Below the pieces are notes generated by a model. It saw only the letters and a list, made by a program, of their open reading frames with translations. It was not told the DNA's origin and searched no databases. This document shows, piece by piece, positions 1 to 13,059 of a stretch of 64,000 nt of DNA; positions within the stretch are counted from its first letter, which is position 1; each line of letters starts with the position of its first letter. The translations under genes were made by a program, and so were the position numbers. Where the stretch lies: the NCBI GenBank assembly GCA_026724425.1, contig JAIUCV010000003.1, positions 45,409,283 through 45,473,282 of the forward strand, in the 5' to 3' direction. The DNA is from Erythrophleum ivorense. Its lineage: Eukaryota; Streptophyta; Magnoliopsida; Fabales; Fabaceae.

Positions 1-1368
1 TGATCCCATACAGAATTTATCTGGTTTTAAAAATTATTCCTCTACTAATTGTACACCTTCCATACTCGTACAATATATACCATATACATATATTGTGCTC
101 TCTTTTCCCTAGTTCCACTTAGGAGCTAAACCCAAATTCTAGAAATAAAGGAAATGCATACCGTCTTTAATCTGCAGCCACACGTTAAAGGGAAGCTTAT
201 TCTGCATAAATATAATTTGCCAAGTAAGAAAAAGCACGGTGGGGTTTGATCTTTAATTAAGAATATATATATATATATGCAGAATTTTGGGAGGAATTAG
301 CGTGTAGGAGAGTGGACATACAATTCAGCATGAATGGAGTTAGAATTTTTACAACCAAAATCATCTTCCTGCACCACCTTTTCTTCTGCGCAGGACCTCC
401 CTTAGCTGGCCACCACATAAAACGTATCACAGCATTAATAAACAGAGGAGGGAAACGCCTATAATTGGGATTAAAGAAGCAATACATACAACAGAAATTT
501 CAAGGCTAAATAAACCTATATAACGCTACTCTCTTGCCACACACACAGCCACGAAGGTCAGCTTAAACGAAGAGGAAGAGGGCTGCACTAGAAAGCGAAC
601 CAGCAGAACAAAATGGCGTGAGTAGAGGGGAGAAGATGAACCCAGCAAAAGCAATTCATATGGCAGAAGTTTCAGACCTGGGAGGGTGATTTTCTGGTGT
701 GATTTCACCAGCAACCAGTAGCAAAAATGGAACAAATTCAAGGAACAACTCTGCAGCTGAAATTCGAACCAAACTAGTGAAATTAACACTGAATAGGGTA
801 GTAAAGTGGCGCTGAACAGAGGAGAAGAATTGCAACTTTTACTCAGCACCACAGTTCTTCCAGTAGGAAGCTTCCATGCGACTGAATGAAGCAGCTAAAC
901 TGGAGATAATTCACAGCTCGAAGAAGCAGAAGTGCAGCGTCCAGCAGTGTTCAGCGAAGGATGAAAATGCAGAGCCTCTGTCTACTTCTGCGATTTGCTC
1001 AGCTGGAAGGGATATGTGCTGCAAAAGTCTGAATGATAATGATCGAAAAACCAAGCTGAAAGTGATTAAAAGAAAGGATATATCAGTAATTTCTAGAAGA
1101 GTAAAAATCAGTACGTGGCAGCTGCACAACATGCATTGAAAAGTCAACTTCCCTCCATTCCCCCATGTATTATTTACGTCGGGTTTTACAATAGACTTTT
1201 ACATGTAACTCTAACTTTGATATCACTTTCATATTTTAATAAGATATCTATCTAAAATTTCTCTTTTTGTCTAATGCTATCTTCGATCGGGAACAATAAT
1301 CATTCTCAAAATAATATCAATTAAAATGATTGTACAGCATTCACGGGATTTTTTTCTAATTGATAATG
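1..1368. other. Upstream intergenic stretch, no gene recognised
   Basis: AT-rich sequence with a short TA microsatellite near 263-280. Several open frames of 76-108 codons occur on both strands (for example 526-852 minus and 876-1139 plus), but they overlap each other antisense and show no domain, signal peptide or family motif that I recognise. The stretch around 500-860 is less AT-rich than its surroundings and could be an old transcribed sequence. I cannot assign it. Confidence 0.5.
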
Positions 1369-2068
1369 CAGTCACAAGATAAATTATATTCAAAAGAAAA
1401 TAGATAAAATTGAGGGAGGATTATGGACAAAAGGATTGAAAAAAATGTAAACTAACAAGACATAAAACAGAGAGTCTTGAAAGTCTGTTAGTCATGGTCA
1501 TAGTATGACCAATACTGATCATAGACATAGCATGACCAGGACAGGAAGAAAGATAATGCATCTTGATTATAGTCACAGTATGTCACTATACCGTAATGAC
1601 CAGGTCACAGCATAGTACGCCAAACATTGTTTTCCTATGGCTCAAATCCCATGCAAAATTAAAACTCGTTGAAAAAAAATGGCAGACCCATTTACCTTGC
1701 TTTTAAATCCACAGCACAAGCCAATACCCAAAAACTGAGGTTTGAATCACCTGTGACAGGTGGTTGGAGCAGACTCACATTATTTCACCCTTTTGTGCTT
1801 GAATCTTCACCCTCCGAGAGGCTTCAAGTTCCACATAGAAAATAGTATTTGTTTGAGTATTTAAGCAGACATTTTCACTGTTTCGATATCTCCTTGTTTT
1901 TTCATCAGTGTTTGATAAAAAAACAAAAGCAAGTCAATGTTCGAAATGCAAAAATCTCTAACGCAATTAGTACATTTGGTTTTCGGTTTTACAAGACAAG
2001 AAATGCTAGATTCCTGACATGACAATCTTGTCAAGGTGTGCTGCAATTGAGGAGTGCTCCTTCAAGTC
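1369..2068 (+). promoter_or_regulatory. 5' flank of SRK-1, duplicated upstream of SRK-2
   Basis: The sequence from about 1369 to the start codon at 2069 closely matches 16229-16988, upstream of the SRK-2 remnant. Matching landmarks include the run before GAGTCTT (1472 and 16339), the motif around GTCATTATACGGTAATGAC (16404), the text beginning CTATGGCTCAAATCCCA (1634 and 16563), and CTCCGAGAGGCTTCAAGT (1814 and 16731). Conservation over about 700 bp upstream of two paralogous start codons indicates that the promoter was duplicated with the gene. Copy 2 has about 100 bp extra at 16440-16560. Copy 1 has an extra palindromic block at 1490-1545. No TATA box or transcription start was pinned down. 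Confidence 0.7.
1495..1511. repeat. 17-bp palindrome in the SRK-1 upstream block
   Basis: TGGTCATAGTATGACCA consists of two perfect 8-bp inverted arms around one central base. Related words follow within 100 bp: CATAGCATGACC at about 1525 and CACAGTATGTCAC at about 1574. The SRK-2 upstream copy keeps the downstream words but not this palindrome. It may be a dimeric-factor binding site or just a fold-back scar. No function is shown. Confidence 0.6.
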
Positions 2069-3443
2069 ATGGGATTTAGTTCACTTCAAAACTTATTACC
2101 GGTTATTCTCGTACTTTGTGGCTTTTGTGCAGATTTTGGCACTGCCTTGGACACATTACAGCATCTCGGTTTATCAGAGATTCCGAAACTGCAAGCTCCA
2201 ACAACAGTGCATTCGAACTCGGATTCTTCAGCCCCGAAAATACAACGAAACGCTACGTAGGAATCTGGTATGTCTCTGACTCCAACGTCATATGGGTGGC
2301 TAACAGAAACCGACCACTGCAGGATTCTTCTGGAATTCTTACAATATCTGAGAACAGAAATATTGTAGTATTGCACGGAGATAAAGAGGTTATTTGGACA
2401 TCAAATGTATCAAACATGGCATTGGCATCCAATTCCACTGCCCAACTTCTCAATACTGGTAACCTTGTCCTGCTAGACGACACAGGCAGGACATTGTGGG
2501 AGAGTTTTCAACATCCAAGTAATACACTGTTTCCAAATCTGGTAATTAGTACCAATTAAAAACAGGTGAGAAAGTGAAGGTTACTTCAGGGAAAAGCCCT
2601 TCTGATCCATCCATTGGAAGACTCTCTGACAGCCTCGAACGCCTCAGTGCTCCCGACGTGTTCATCTGGAATCAAACACAGCCATATTAGAGGTCAGGTC
2701 CGTGGAATGGTCCAGTTTTTATTGGCTTAGCCACGACGTAAACTTCTGTGTACCCAAGTGGATTCAGAATAGGAAGGGAAGAAAATGGGTCTGTTCACAT
2801 AACATATTCTTTGCCAAATGAGTCTTTCTTTGGAGCCATTGTTTTGGGTTCAGAAGGAAAACTAGTTTACACCACCTGGATTAACAAACACAAAGTTGGT
2901 AAGCGAACGATTCATGGTTCAGACTATGATATTTATGGCTTATGTGGGACATATGGAAGCTGTAATTCTAGCAATTCCCCAATCTGCAGCTGTTTGAGAG
3001 GTTTCGAGCCGAGGAATGCTGAGGAATGGAATCAACAAAACTGGACTAGTGGATGAGGAAGAAGGGCATCACTGCAGTGTCAGAGGGTGAGAAATGGGAG
3101 TGATACAGGCAAAGATGATGAGTTTTCGAAACTGCAAATGCCAAAAGTGCTAGATATTGCAGAGCAGTCATCTGTTTCTGAGGGCATGTTCAGAACTCAA
3201 TACCTAAATAATTGCAATTGTACAGCATATGCATATGATGTTGGAATTGGCTGCATGTCATGGACTGTAAATTTAATTGACATTGTAAGATTCTCAAGTG
3301 GAGGAGTTGATCTTTACATCCGTGAAGCCTATTCAGAACTTGGTAGATACATTCTTTCAATAAAACATGTGATACTATGATATTTCTGACTGAGTTTATT
3401 TTTCAACTTGTCCAATATATAGATTCTGAACTATTTTACTGCT

Positions 3444-3632
3444 ATGAATACAGATGGGGGGAAGAAAGACTTGAAAGTAGTCATCACGGTTACAGTGGTA
3501 GTAAGAGTAATTATCATTGTCATTGCATATATCTTATGGGCATGGACTGCTAGACATTCTGTTGTTTCGCCATTTCACTATTTAAGTTATTTCAAGAATA
3601 TTCATCTTCTGTTCTTTGTTTGGTCACTTTAG
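3444..3632 (+). pseudogene. SRK-1 transmembrane exon
   Basis: The open frame has a lysine-rich start (GGKKDLKVV) followed by a hydrophobic stretch rich in V and I (about 3474-3545) ending at LWAW. This is the usual position and composition of the membrane helix after the PAN domain in this family. It lies about 100 bp after the lectin/PAN exon, so the preceding interval (3346-3443) is probably the intron seen at this point in related genes. A T-rich interval (3633-3745) separates it from the first kinase exon. Confidence 0.7.
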
Positions 3633-3749
3633 CAGTAATTTTTTATTTGTTATTATATTTTTTAATACAGAGAATAGATTTTGTTTTTAATTATGTTCAT
3701 GATCTGTCTTATTTTCATTCATTTGTTTTTTATTGTGCTTGCATTCAGC

Positions 3750-3957
3750 TAGAAGGAAGGGAAACAATGGAACATTATCGCTGAACACAGGAGAAACCCA
3801 TCCAGAAAAACGAAGTGCAAACCTAATTGAAGACCTGAAACTAGCTAAACTAGGGGATAGCCACTATTTGATTTTAGAATCATTGCAACTGCAACAAACA
3901 ACCTCAACTTTACCAGCAAGCTTGGAAGGGGTGGCTTTGGTTCAGTATATAGGACAC
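3750..3957 (+). pseudogene. SRK-1 first kinase exon (glycine-rich loop)
   Basis: The juxtamembrane part reads ARRKGNNGTLSLN and then NLIEDLKLAKLGDS. One base out of frame it continues as FDFRIIATATNN and LGRGGFGSVYR. LGRGGFGSVY is the glycine-rich nucleotide-binding loop of the kinase (GxGxxG). A frameshift separates the two parts near 3870. Similarity stops after VYR at about 3957; the expected catalytic-lysine segment does not follow. The next recognisable kinase sequence is more than 9 kb away. Confidence 0.85.
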
Positions 3958-5715
3958 CTTAATCATGTGAAGTTCAGTGAATTTTGCCAGCAACCATGGA
4001 AGGGCACTTTGTTATTAATTTTTTTTTTCTTCATTTTCCTTTACTCCTTCACTACCGTGCATGGTGTAGCTTTTGGGGGACCAGACTGCAATTTTCGAAT
4101 TTGCTCCTTAACCTTGCACTTTCCCATATTCATTAGTTCCTCAAGATTTTCCTATATCAGAACATGTGTCGTCCCAAAATAAGTGACCCGAAGCTTCTTC
4201 TTCCTCTGGCCTTCTTTCTTTTGCCTTGTTTCAGCCTCTTATGCAGCGTGAGTTGAGAGAGCAATCTGAGAGTATCCATCCTCTTCTTTGTCTATTTTGC
4301 AACTTCGTCCCTGGATCCGTGAGTTTCAAAGTTTCAGTTGTAGCTAGTGTTTTGTCCCAAGTCTGGTATTCTGGCATGATTCTTACAGCTTCCCTTCCCA
4401 TTGTTCCTTTCTCTAATGCTGCTCGGGTTTATGCTAGCATGCTTGGTCAACTCTTTGGAGCAAGAGAACTCTATCCTTCTTCCTAGCTCATCTTCCTCAT
4501 CAAATATCACTTCACTTCCTGGTGGCAACGTGCTTCTGGCTTCTGGCGTGAGTGCAACAGTGGTTGGGAGTGAGTGTAGCTGCTTGGTTAAACTTCAGTT
4601 TGCTTTTCTTTTTTTTAATTTTAAAGCCATTCTCGTCACCTTGGGGCTGTTTCTTCCCTGAACTTCTTCAAATTCTTCTTGTTTCCCTACTATTGAGTCC
4701 GAAAGTGAGGAAGAGTTGTGAGTTGACCCAACCATTGTAACTGCAAAATGCAACCTCCCCTTTTAATTTTGTGCTCCCGTGTTGTTTGTGGGCTGACCAA
4801 AGCTGAGGAATTAGAGTCACATTATTGCTTGGTAAATTGCCTCTTATAAATTAAAGTCATAATTATGGGTTGGAGAACTTCATTACCTTTTAAGCAACTA
4901 TATTGCTGTGTAGTTGAAAAATGTGCATGTAAGCTAATAGGATGTATAACTTGAAGTAAAGCTAATGTTAGAAACAAGTTGACTATAATAAATATTAGAC
5001 TAAGACATTTTTAACATAGGAAATCGTTGTAGAAATTAAATAAGGTAAGAAATTAAATAAATAGGAACTCTATAGATGAGAAGTTAATGAGGTTAGTAGT
5101 AAATTCACTAAGTTTTAACTAATCTCTTAGAATAAGCTTTAAACCTAGAATTTTGTAGTAAATCTACGTATGACATGAATTTAAATAGATTAGTAGCAGA
5201 AGTATGAATTAATGAATTAAAGTAACCCAAAGTAAACCAAAGTTTAAATTAGGTGATAGATTAATTAATAATTACACTAAATCAAATACTTAATTAGAAA
5301 TTAATTATGTTGGTTAATTGAACAAGTAGCCTCATAGTATAAATAAGGATAATATAAAGTAATTAAAGCAAGTAAATACCCAAAATATATTAGTATGGGA
5401 ATAATAATTAACTACGTAGGAACCGATGAAATGAGATAGTCAAATCAATTACTAGGTGGTGGATTAACTAAACAGCCAAGTGCAAGATAAGGCAATACTT
5501 AGCCAAAAAGAATGAATGAGGTGTTGTAGTTGTGTTTTAGGAAACACATAGGACTTTTCCGTAGAAGGAATTTGATTGTGTCCGGTGACAAAAGACCAAC
5601 ACTATTTAACAATCATTGTAAGTAATATGATATAATTTAAACCTCTTTTTAGTTTTACTTTCTATGTTTTTGTTTGAATTCGGCAAGCATCCTAGGTAGT
5701 GATTTCTTGTTTGTA

Positions 5716-5759
<44 letters not shown>

Positions 5760-6539
5760 CTTCTAGACTGCTATATGCCATTTTCACTTCTATTATCAAA
5801 TAGATTTGAATTAGTATTGACTAAATGTGCAACATTCAAAAATTTAACAAATGAAAATTTACCTCAATACGTTTTTATGAGTTTGCTTAAATGTTCTGTG
5901 ATTAAGAAATGTTATATTATTATTTGTGGAATATTATTGCAGATTAATTATTTAAAAGATTTTTATATACGAATTTTATTGATGTTATATATATATATAT
6001 ATATATCTATATATATAAGAAGCAACTGTGTAGAATGCTATTCACTAACAATAATTTTGTTAGTCTTTGGTGAACCCTTGAACCGCTTTTGGATATGTAA
6101 TTATTAGTCTATGTGTCCACGTTAATATATATATTAGAACATAATATTTATAAACAAATATTCTTAATGAAGTACTTTTATTGATGGTTTTGTTTTCAGT
6201 ACAACGATTATTTGCTATCCAACATTAAACTTTTTCATGTTTGAACTTAATTTTTATTTACCCTTCATAATTATCTCCTATTAACTTTACATATTAATTA
6301 AAATATTATATACCTATATGTTTCCTATATGTTATTGCATTAATAATGTAATAAATAAATTTTTTATTAACTCAAATCCTTTAACTTTTTGTATATATCA
6401 ATTATTTCATACCTCTTGTACTTAAAGACGTATGAATTTGAATTTTTATAAAACCTTTTTCATGTCTTTTCATACTTAAAGTTTTAATTATTCATTATTA
6501 TGTCAAAACCTATATTCATTTAGAAAAACTCTATGTCTA
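3958..6539. other. Foreign DNA in SRK-1, unassigned; ATT and TA microsatellites
   Basis: No kinase homology is visible after 3957. Open frames at 4226-4486 and 4401-4661 are low-complexity and unrecognised. There is an uninterrupted ATT-type microsatellite at about 5718-5757 and TA repeats at about 5984-6005. The AT-rich text from 4960 to 5700 may be decayed LTR sequence, but I could not align it to a specific copy. Confidence 0.4.
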
Positions 6540-9500
6540 ATGTAATACCTTAACTCCTAGCCTTCATATTTCATCAATCATGCTTAGCTTTATGCATTTT
6601 TAAGAAAAATAATATATTTAATAGTATTTAATTGCGTTACATAATGTCTCATTTTTTCATTTTATATTTCATGGATTATGTGAACTCATCAATATCATTT
6701 TCTATCCATAGCAAATTCATACAAGTCATACACATCACAAAACATCCAAGGAGTCTTGGATTTTAGACCACATTTCACAAAATCAATGATTTGCTCTCGG
6801 GTTCACTTTTTATATTTCTAATATGAAATTTGAAAATTCATAACTAATTTTAGAAAAAATCAAAATCATGCAAATGATAGTTTTTTGGAAAACTGTGGAT
6901 GTTAACTAAAGAGTAAAAATAGTTCTAGACCAATGCAGTGGCATTTAGCTCATGAAAATTAATGGAATAGTAACTCATGTCAAGCTGCATTATTAGTACT
7001 ATCATGCAACTTCAAAAATTCGTTTCTCCCTCTACAAAGCTCCAAATGAAGTGATTTATGGAAATTTTATGATATCTAGTTTGTGCTTCTAAAATTTCAT
7101 GAGTATTGGATTTTATTTGACCCACATGTGAATAGGAATATGAACTAACCATATGAATAATACTGTTACCACTTCAACATAATTTTTTTAACTTTGAAAA
7201 ATTATAATAAATTCTTTAAAACTCTAAATTGGGTGCTGTTTAACTCTATGAAAAGCTCTAAATAAAACCTATATTCATGCCAAATTTCATGGGAAAATTC
7301 CTCTATTTGGTTAATTTGTGATTTATCTCAAGTTTTGGTCACTTTTAAGATTCAAAGTGGGTTCATAATGCACCAAATGGCTCCTTTCTCATTCTATAGC
7401 CATTTGAGCACATCTCATAGCATAAACATAGCCTAGGAAAGTATGCCAAATGGTTTAAATCCTCATGGACCTAATTCTCACTATGCCATTTGTTATCATA
7501 CACAAGCATATCATATCATAGGGTTCCTTGGTGGCAAAAGCATACATATTCATTTATATGATTCCAAAATAGGTACATACATCACATTTACATACATTTA
7601 AATATGCTCAAGCATCTGCATATTATATACATCATATGGCTACATCATTTAACATCAATGTGTCAACAAAATGGTTATAGAACAAGGCCTTTTGTCAAAA
7701 TCTTGGTCTTAAAGGTTGTTGGCATCTATTTCTTGAACCACTTAGCTCACCTAGACATGGTTAGACATTGGAAAGGGAAGAGTGAGATTCCAAGAATCCC
7801 AATAGCTCTTTACCCTTTTAAACATGCATAATGAATGAATTTTCAAGTCTAAGAATACATGCATGGCACCTTGAGCTACTAGTAAAGATGTATAAAACAT
7901 TTTCCATATTCAAAAAACTCATACATATCATACATAGGCTCTCAAGAGCATTGGTTTAGCCTCACCCATTTTTCTTGGGACTTTTGGAATTGTCTCACCT
8001 ATTTTCAAGGAATTTTTTATTAAGCCTCACTCTTTTTGAGACTTTTGACTTTGTCTTACCTAATCCTAAAGACTTTGGGCTCATCCTCATCCTTGCTAAG
8101 AAACTTTTGGCATCACCATATCCATTCAAGTCAAAACACATTCATAAAGTATATTTCAATAACATCATAGTACCATAACATGTAAGCAATAGTTAAAAAC
8201 ATTTCTCATGATATGAACATACATACAAGTACTCAAAGACAAGCAAACATCCAAGGCATGCATGAGGGAAAGGTTAGAAAGCTACCTTTGAAGCAAGAAA
8301 ACAAACTTTTTCCTTGATTACTCTTCCCTTTTCTCAGCCACACACTTGCAAAGAGGTGGAGGTTGATTCCTTTGGCCTAGATATATCAAATGGGACCTCA
8401 TTACATCATTGGAACAAGTTTTGGCAGTACACACACTTTATGTGAAGCTACTTTGTCCTATGGTTTAATTATAGTTCCATATAAGACCTAAGGAAGCAAT
8501 TATGAGAATTCATAGTCTTGGCTCCATTTTCTCCTTCAATCTATAACTCCTAACTCCATTTAGACTCATTGGAGTCACCACAAATTCATTTCAAGGAGTC
8601 TAGATACAAATTGCTTCCTAATGTTTTCAAATGGAACCTACACTTCCATCTCACAAAATATGGTTTCTAAATTTATTCCAAGGCTTTCTTTGGTGTTTTC
8701 CTATCATATATAGTCCAATTCTAACCTTAGAAAAATTTTAAACTCTCCCTAGGTGCCTTATCTTTGTTTGGCCAAGACATGCTTTCCATTGTGCACCCAT
8801 AGAATTTGCTTTGTTTTCTTGAAAGGAATGACACTCAGAAGGCTTCCTAAAGGTCTAATGTACTTATACAAGGTCTTATATAAGCTATAACATCCTTGAA
8901 AGAAATCAAATTTGACTATTTGTCTAAGAATCCTTAGGTTTGACAACTTGTTCTCTAGTGGTTTTCCTTTAGATTTCATTGCATTTTCTAGTTTCCCATC
9001 CTCTAAAACCTAGGTTCCTTGCTTGATCTTGGTCAAAAATTAATCTCTTCTACAAGCTCTCAAAGTGGATGAACCATACAATAAGAAAAATAAAGGAAGA
9101 AAAGCAATGAAGTTATCTTATTTTTAGGCTTGTTTCAAGAGCTCTTTCACTTGGTATAACCCTCTCCTTCAAATTCTAATCTCCTCCATCTAAACTAGAC
9201 CCAAAATAGTCCCAAATCATTCATGGAAACTATAAAAAGAAAAAAGAGAAGGAGGAGAATAAAGTTAAAGAAGGAAGAAACTTGAAATTCTATGATTTTT
9301 CTTACCTTTTTCCTTGGTTTTCCTTCTTCTTCTCCCCCCCCCCCTCTTATGCATTAATCTTGGTTGAGCTCTCTCCTCTGTTTTGGGTAGAAAGTAGGTC
9401 AGTTAGAATGGGAGAAGAGTGGGACGCCACTTTATAAGATAAGTTTCTTAAAATTTGCTTTTCAAAAATTCCTTTTATGTACCTTTTCTTGGATTTTCCA

Positions 9501-9979
9501 TTTTAGACTCATTTTAGCTCCTTTTTTAGAATCTTTTTTTTATCATAAAATTTAGGTCCTCTAACTTATAAAATACCTTTTGAACCATTTAATTTGGATT
9601 TAAAACTTTCTTGAATGAAAGGGTCAAAGTTCAGAATAACTGACATTGTAAAATTTCAATTGGAAGGATTTGAACTATTCTAAAGGTTCTCATAGTTTTC
9701 AGAGCCTTTGAGAAATTTGAAAAGATCAAATTTTTTATTTAAAAAATTTCTCCTTTGAGTTTTTCAAAAAGTGTTCATATTTACGAAAATGCTATTATAC
9801 TTTTGACAATTTTATTGAGTCACTCTAGCTCTAGTTTCTGGGCAACTCAAACCTCACATTCTTATTTTTTATTATTTAAAATTTTATTCTAATTTTATTT
9901 GGTCTTAAATCATTCATTTCAGGAGACTTGTTTTTATAACTGGTTTATTTTGTTATTTTTACGAAAAATTGGATGTTAC
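6540..9979 (-). mobile_element. Solo long LTR (copy A), Ty3/gypsy family I
   Basis: On the + strand the segment begins TGTAATACCTTAACTCCTAG, matching the 53561 edge of the gag-bearing LTR (TGTAACACCTTAACCTCTAG), and ends GGATGTTACA. Internal blocks recur in copies B, C and G: the GGTTAGACATTGG... GAGTGAGATT block at about 7758-7805 matches 55000-55045, and GAAAGCTACCTTTGAAGCAAG at about 8277 matches 59362. No internal gag or pol flanks it, so it is a solo LTR of about 3.4 kb. Orientation is inferred from copy B, where the primer site and gag lie to the left. No clean target duplication was found. Confidence 0.7.
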
Positions 9980-12900
9980 AGTTTACTTGTTCCTTTAGTT
10001 ATCGTACTTTATTTTTTACTTACTGAGTATCATATATCGTACCATTATTTATTTTTGTAGATAAGGAACTTGTGTCCAAAGCTCTTTCATTGTAAATCTA
10101 GAGAATTTTTAGTGAACTACTAGCAGTAAGTTTGTCTAATATTATTGAACTATTATCTTGTGTGTATGGTTGTGCTCTAGAGTTTGTTTTACAAACTGTA
10201 GGCAGGATCCTCGCCTCTCTAGTTTCTGTTTGTATATTAATTGCAAAATTGAGAGTAAAGCTTTCTATGATTTTAGTATGAACTATGACAAAACCTAAGA
10301 CTAAGACCTAGTATGCAAGAAAGTACTTAAGGAAACATATCAGTTTGGAATTATTACTTTCATCCAATCATGCATAAGAACTACATATGTATGTGTGTGT
10401 GTGTATTTGTTAAGCTTACATATGCGAGGTCTCTTTATATTTTATGCCAATCATGTCTCTATTCTAGAGCATGACAATTGTGTTGAGTGCAAAATCATCA
10501 TCTCAATAGAGCAATAAGTCATGCTCCATCAATAATGTCACTATCACAAACGTGCAAAGGAGATAGTAGATGGTTACAACAATGCCATGGCTAAAATAAC
10601 TATACTACAAATATTTTTAAGAATTTCCACTATATGTATATAATCATTACCATAGAAGAAAAGAAATTACAAAATTCTAAAGAAGTGAATGCATTCATAA
10701 ACTTCGAGAATTTCAAAATCAAGTTTTTGTGTGTTCAATGTACCTTCTTTCCAAGCCAATGTGCTCTACTTATGAGGAGTTCTTGTAAATAGAAAGTCTT
10801 AAGTTAAAACTTCTACTCTATGGAGAAGTGTTGGAAAGGAGAGTGAAATGAAGAAGGGAAAAATTGAAATCTATTTAGTACGCTGGAGGTTGATTCTATC
10901 ACCCCATGCATTAGCTTGCCTTACTTTCCATCACATTATTAATGGAAAGCTATTCTTCAACGGGAACAGAGGAAGCAAAATGCCATTCTGCCCAACCTAA
11001 AATAATTATTAAATACTTTTATTATTGATAATTCAAAAAATATTTTTAAATTAAAAAATTAAAATATATATTATATTATTTTTTCCATTATTGATAAATG
11101 AAAAAATATTTTTTTTTTTACACTAGAGGTACTATGATCATTTTTGTATAGTTTTCTTTTCTATTTTTATATTGTTTTCATTTTATTAAACATACAAATA
11201 AAAATATATTCTTATTCCTTTACATATTATACCAAAACATGATTTAAAACTTTAAATTCTATTTTATTCTTATTTCAATTCTCATTTCCATTCGATTAAA
11301 AAAAATATTTCACTTTACCAAACATAACTTAAAATCCAAACAACTTCAACTATAAAAGTTGTTCTTATAAACGCAAAAATAAATAATTATACAAACACAT
11401 AGGTGTCACTTTCAAATATGAACAGCTCAAAGTGTGTGTGTGTGTGTGTGTGTGTGTTTTTTTTTTTTTAATACATGACAGTGCTTAAACTCTATTTATT
11501 TCGACATAAATGGTTATCTATTCGAAGTTTAGCTATTGAACGTTGCTGCTATCTAATAACACATTCGAGGACCTAGATGTAACCGAAGAACCATAAATTC
11601 TAAGCCATTGTTTTTTTTTTCTTGCGGATATACTACAATTAATCACATTCAAAATAATCTAGTTTCATGAAGATTGATTGTCTTGCATTGACTGCAGCGA
11701 TTTTATTAAAAATACACTGACGGTAACATTTTTTTTTTTAATGGATGATGACGGGTGCGAAGAAGATATACAAAAGTAAATGTATCTCAATGGAAATTAA
11801 ATAAATAAAGGACCATTATATATATACACACACACCCCTTATGTTGAAGTAAAATAATTTTGAAACATGTTCTCTAATTTTTTTTTATAGGTAGTTAAGT
11901 TTTTGGCTTGAGCTGGCCTTAATTATTTAAATAATTTGAATTTGATTAAAATTTATTATTGAATTTTAAACTGGGGCTATGGCTAAGCTTGCTTCAACAG
12001 TAGGTGTTATTGTTAGAGTCAATCCCAACCCAATCCTGAGTATGTCCACTAATTCTCAATGGCATTTGTTGTTATTTTGTCCTTTTTTAATTTACCATTT
12101 AAATAATTATAATTTATGACAGAATAATCATAATTAAAAATTTGATCACTATGTTATGAAAAGCCTCATTAAAAATTAATTTTTATAGAAATTATGAGAA
12201 TTAAATAGGTTATTCGGTCGAAATTTTATATACTGTTACCATACTATGTATATGTTCTTATTATATTCTTATCTTTTTTATAGGGTTACCTATGTTATCT
12301 TTCTTTTCTTCATTATATTCTTTCAAGAAAAAAAAATGATTTCATATATTTGTAGGAAACTAGAGAGAACCTTATGGCATACACAAACCTCACATATTGC
12401 CCTTATAGGCATTTCGTTGCTGCTATTGTTTATTCCTTGCTTGATTGGAACTGCTCTGTTCTGCTGTTCTGTTCCTTCTGAGATGTTTTCCTCTCACTCC
12501 TCCTTTTTACTCAATTCGAAGGTTATCTTTGTTGAATAATCTATCGCAAAATTCAAAAATAGGTGAAATTTCAAAGTATTTTGTTTGATCATTTGATGCA
12601 TGAACAGGTAAAACTTGGATAACAAATTACAATAGAGAAAGAGTATTTTGCTTCTCAGGACCTTGGGATACTTTATCCCAATTCTCTCTCTTCTTCCTAA
12701 TCTTCTTTTTTATTCTCATTCTCTTAATATACCAGTTCATTAAATGGGATGTAATTAAAAAGAAAAAATCTGAAGACAAAGAAAGAAAAAATCTTAGGCA
12801 TTAGAATAAAAGTAAATTACGTAAATTTTTTCTCTATTTTTAAAATATACCAAGAACTTTCTTAATATAAAAAATTATACTATACTTTAATGTAATTTTA

Positions 12901-13059
12901 AATGTTTTGACTAAAATATCTGTTATTAACTATTTTTACATATTTTTTTTTATGGAATCTATTTTAGTCCCAAAAAAGTTTAGCATTATATACTAAAATA
13001 TATATTTTAAAAATAGTAAAGAAATCTGTGTACAGTATCTTATCTAAAATTTAAACACA
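9980..13059. other. Unassigned AT-rich stretch within SRK-1
   Basis: No gene recognised. It contains a TG microsatellite at about 11433-11456 followed by a T run, several other T or A runs, and small CA repeats near 11824. The open frame 12246-12539 is rich in F, L and I and looks like a chance frame in T-rich DNA. Some of this is likely old transposon sequence, since it fills the gap between two SRK-1 kinase exons. Confidence 0.4.

Noticed and set aside
526..1147. Overlapping open frames on both strands (526-852 minus, 876-1139 plus, 911-1147 minus).
   Set aside because: They overlap antisense, have no family motif or credible start context, and lie in unassigned sequence. Chance frames are likely.
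4226..4740. Three overlapping + strand frames after the first SRK-1 kinase exon.
   Set aside because: Serine- and leucine-rich low-complexity translations without kinase subdomains. I could not link them to the SRK gene or any other family.
12246..12539. 97-codon frame with hydrophobic stretches resembling membrane helices.
   Set aside because: The hydrophobicity comes from T-rich DNA. It is not conserved in the paralogous loci and no domain is recognised.
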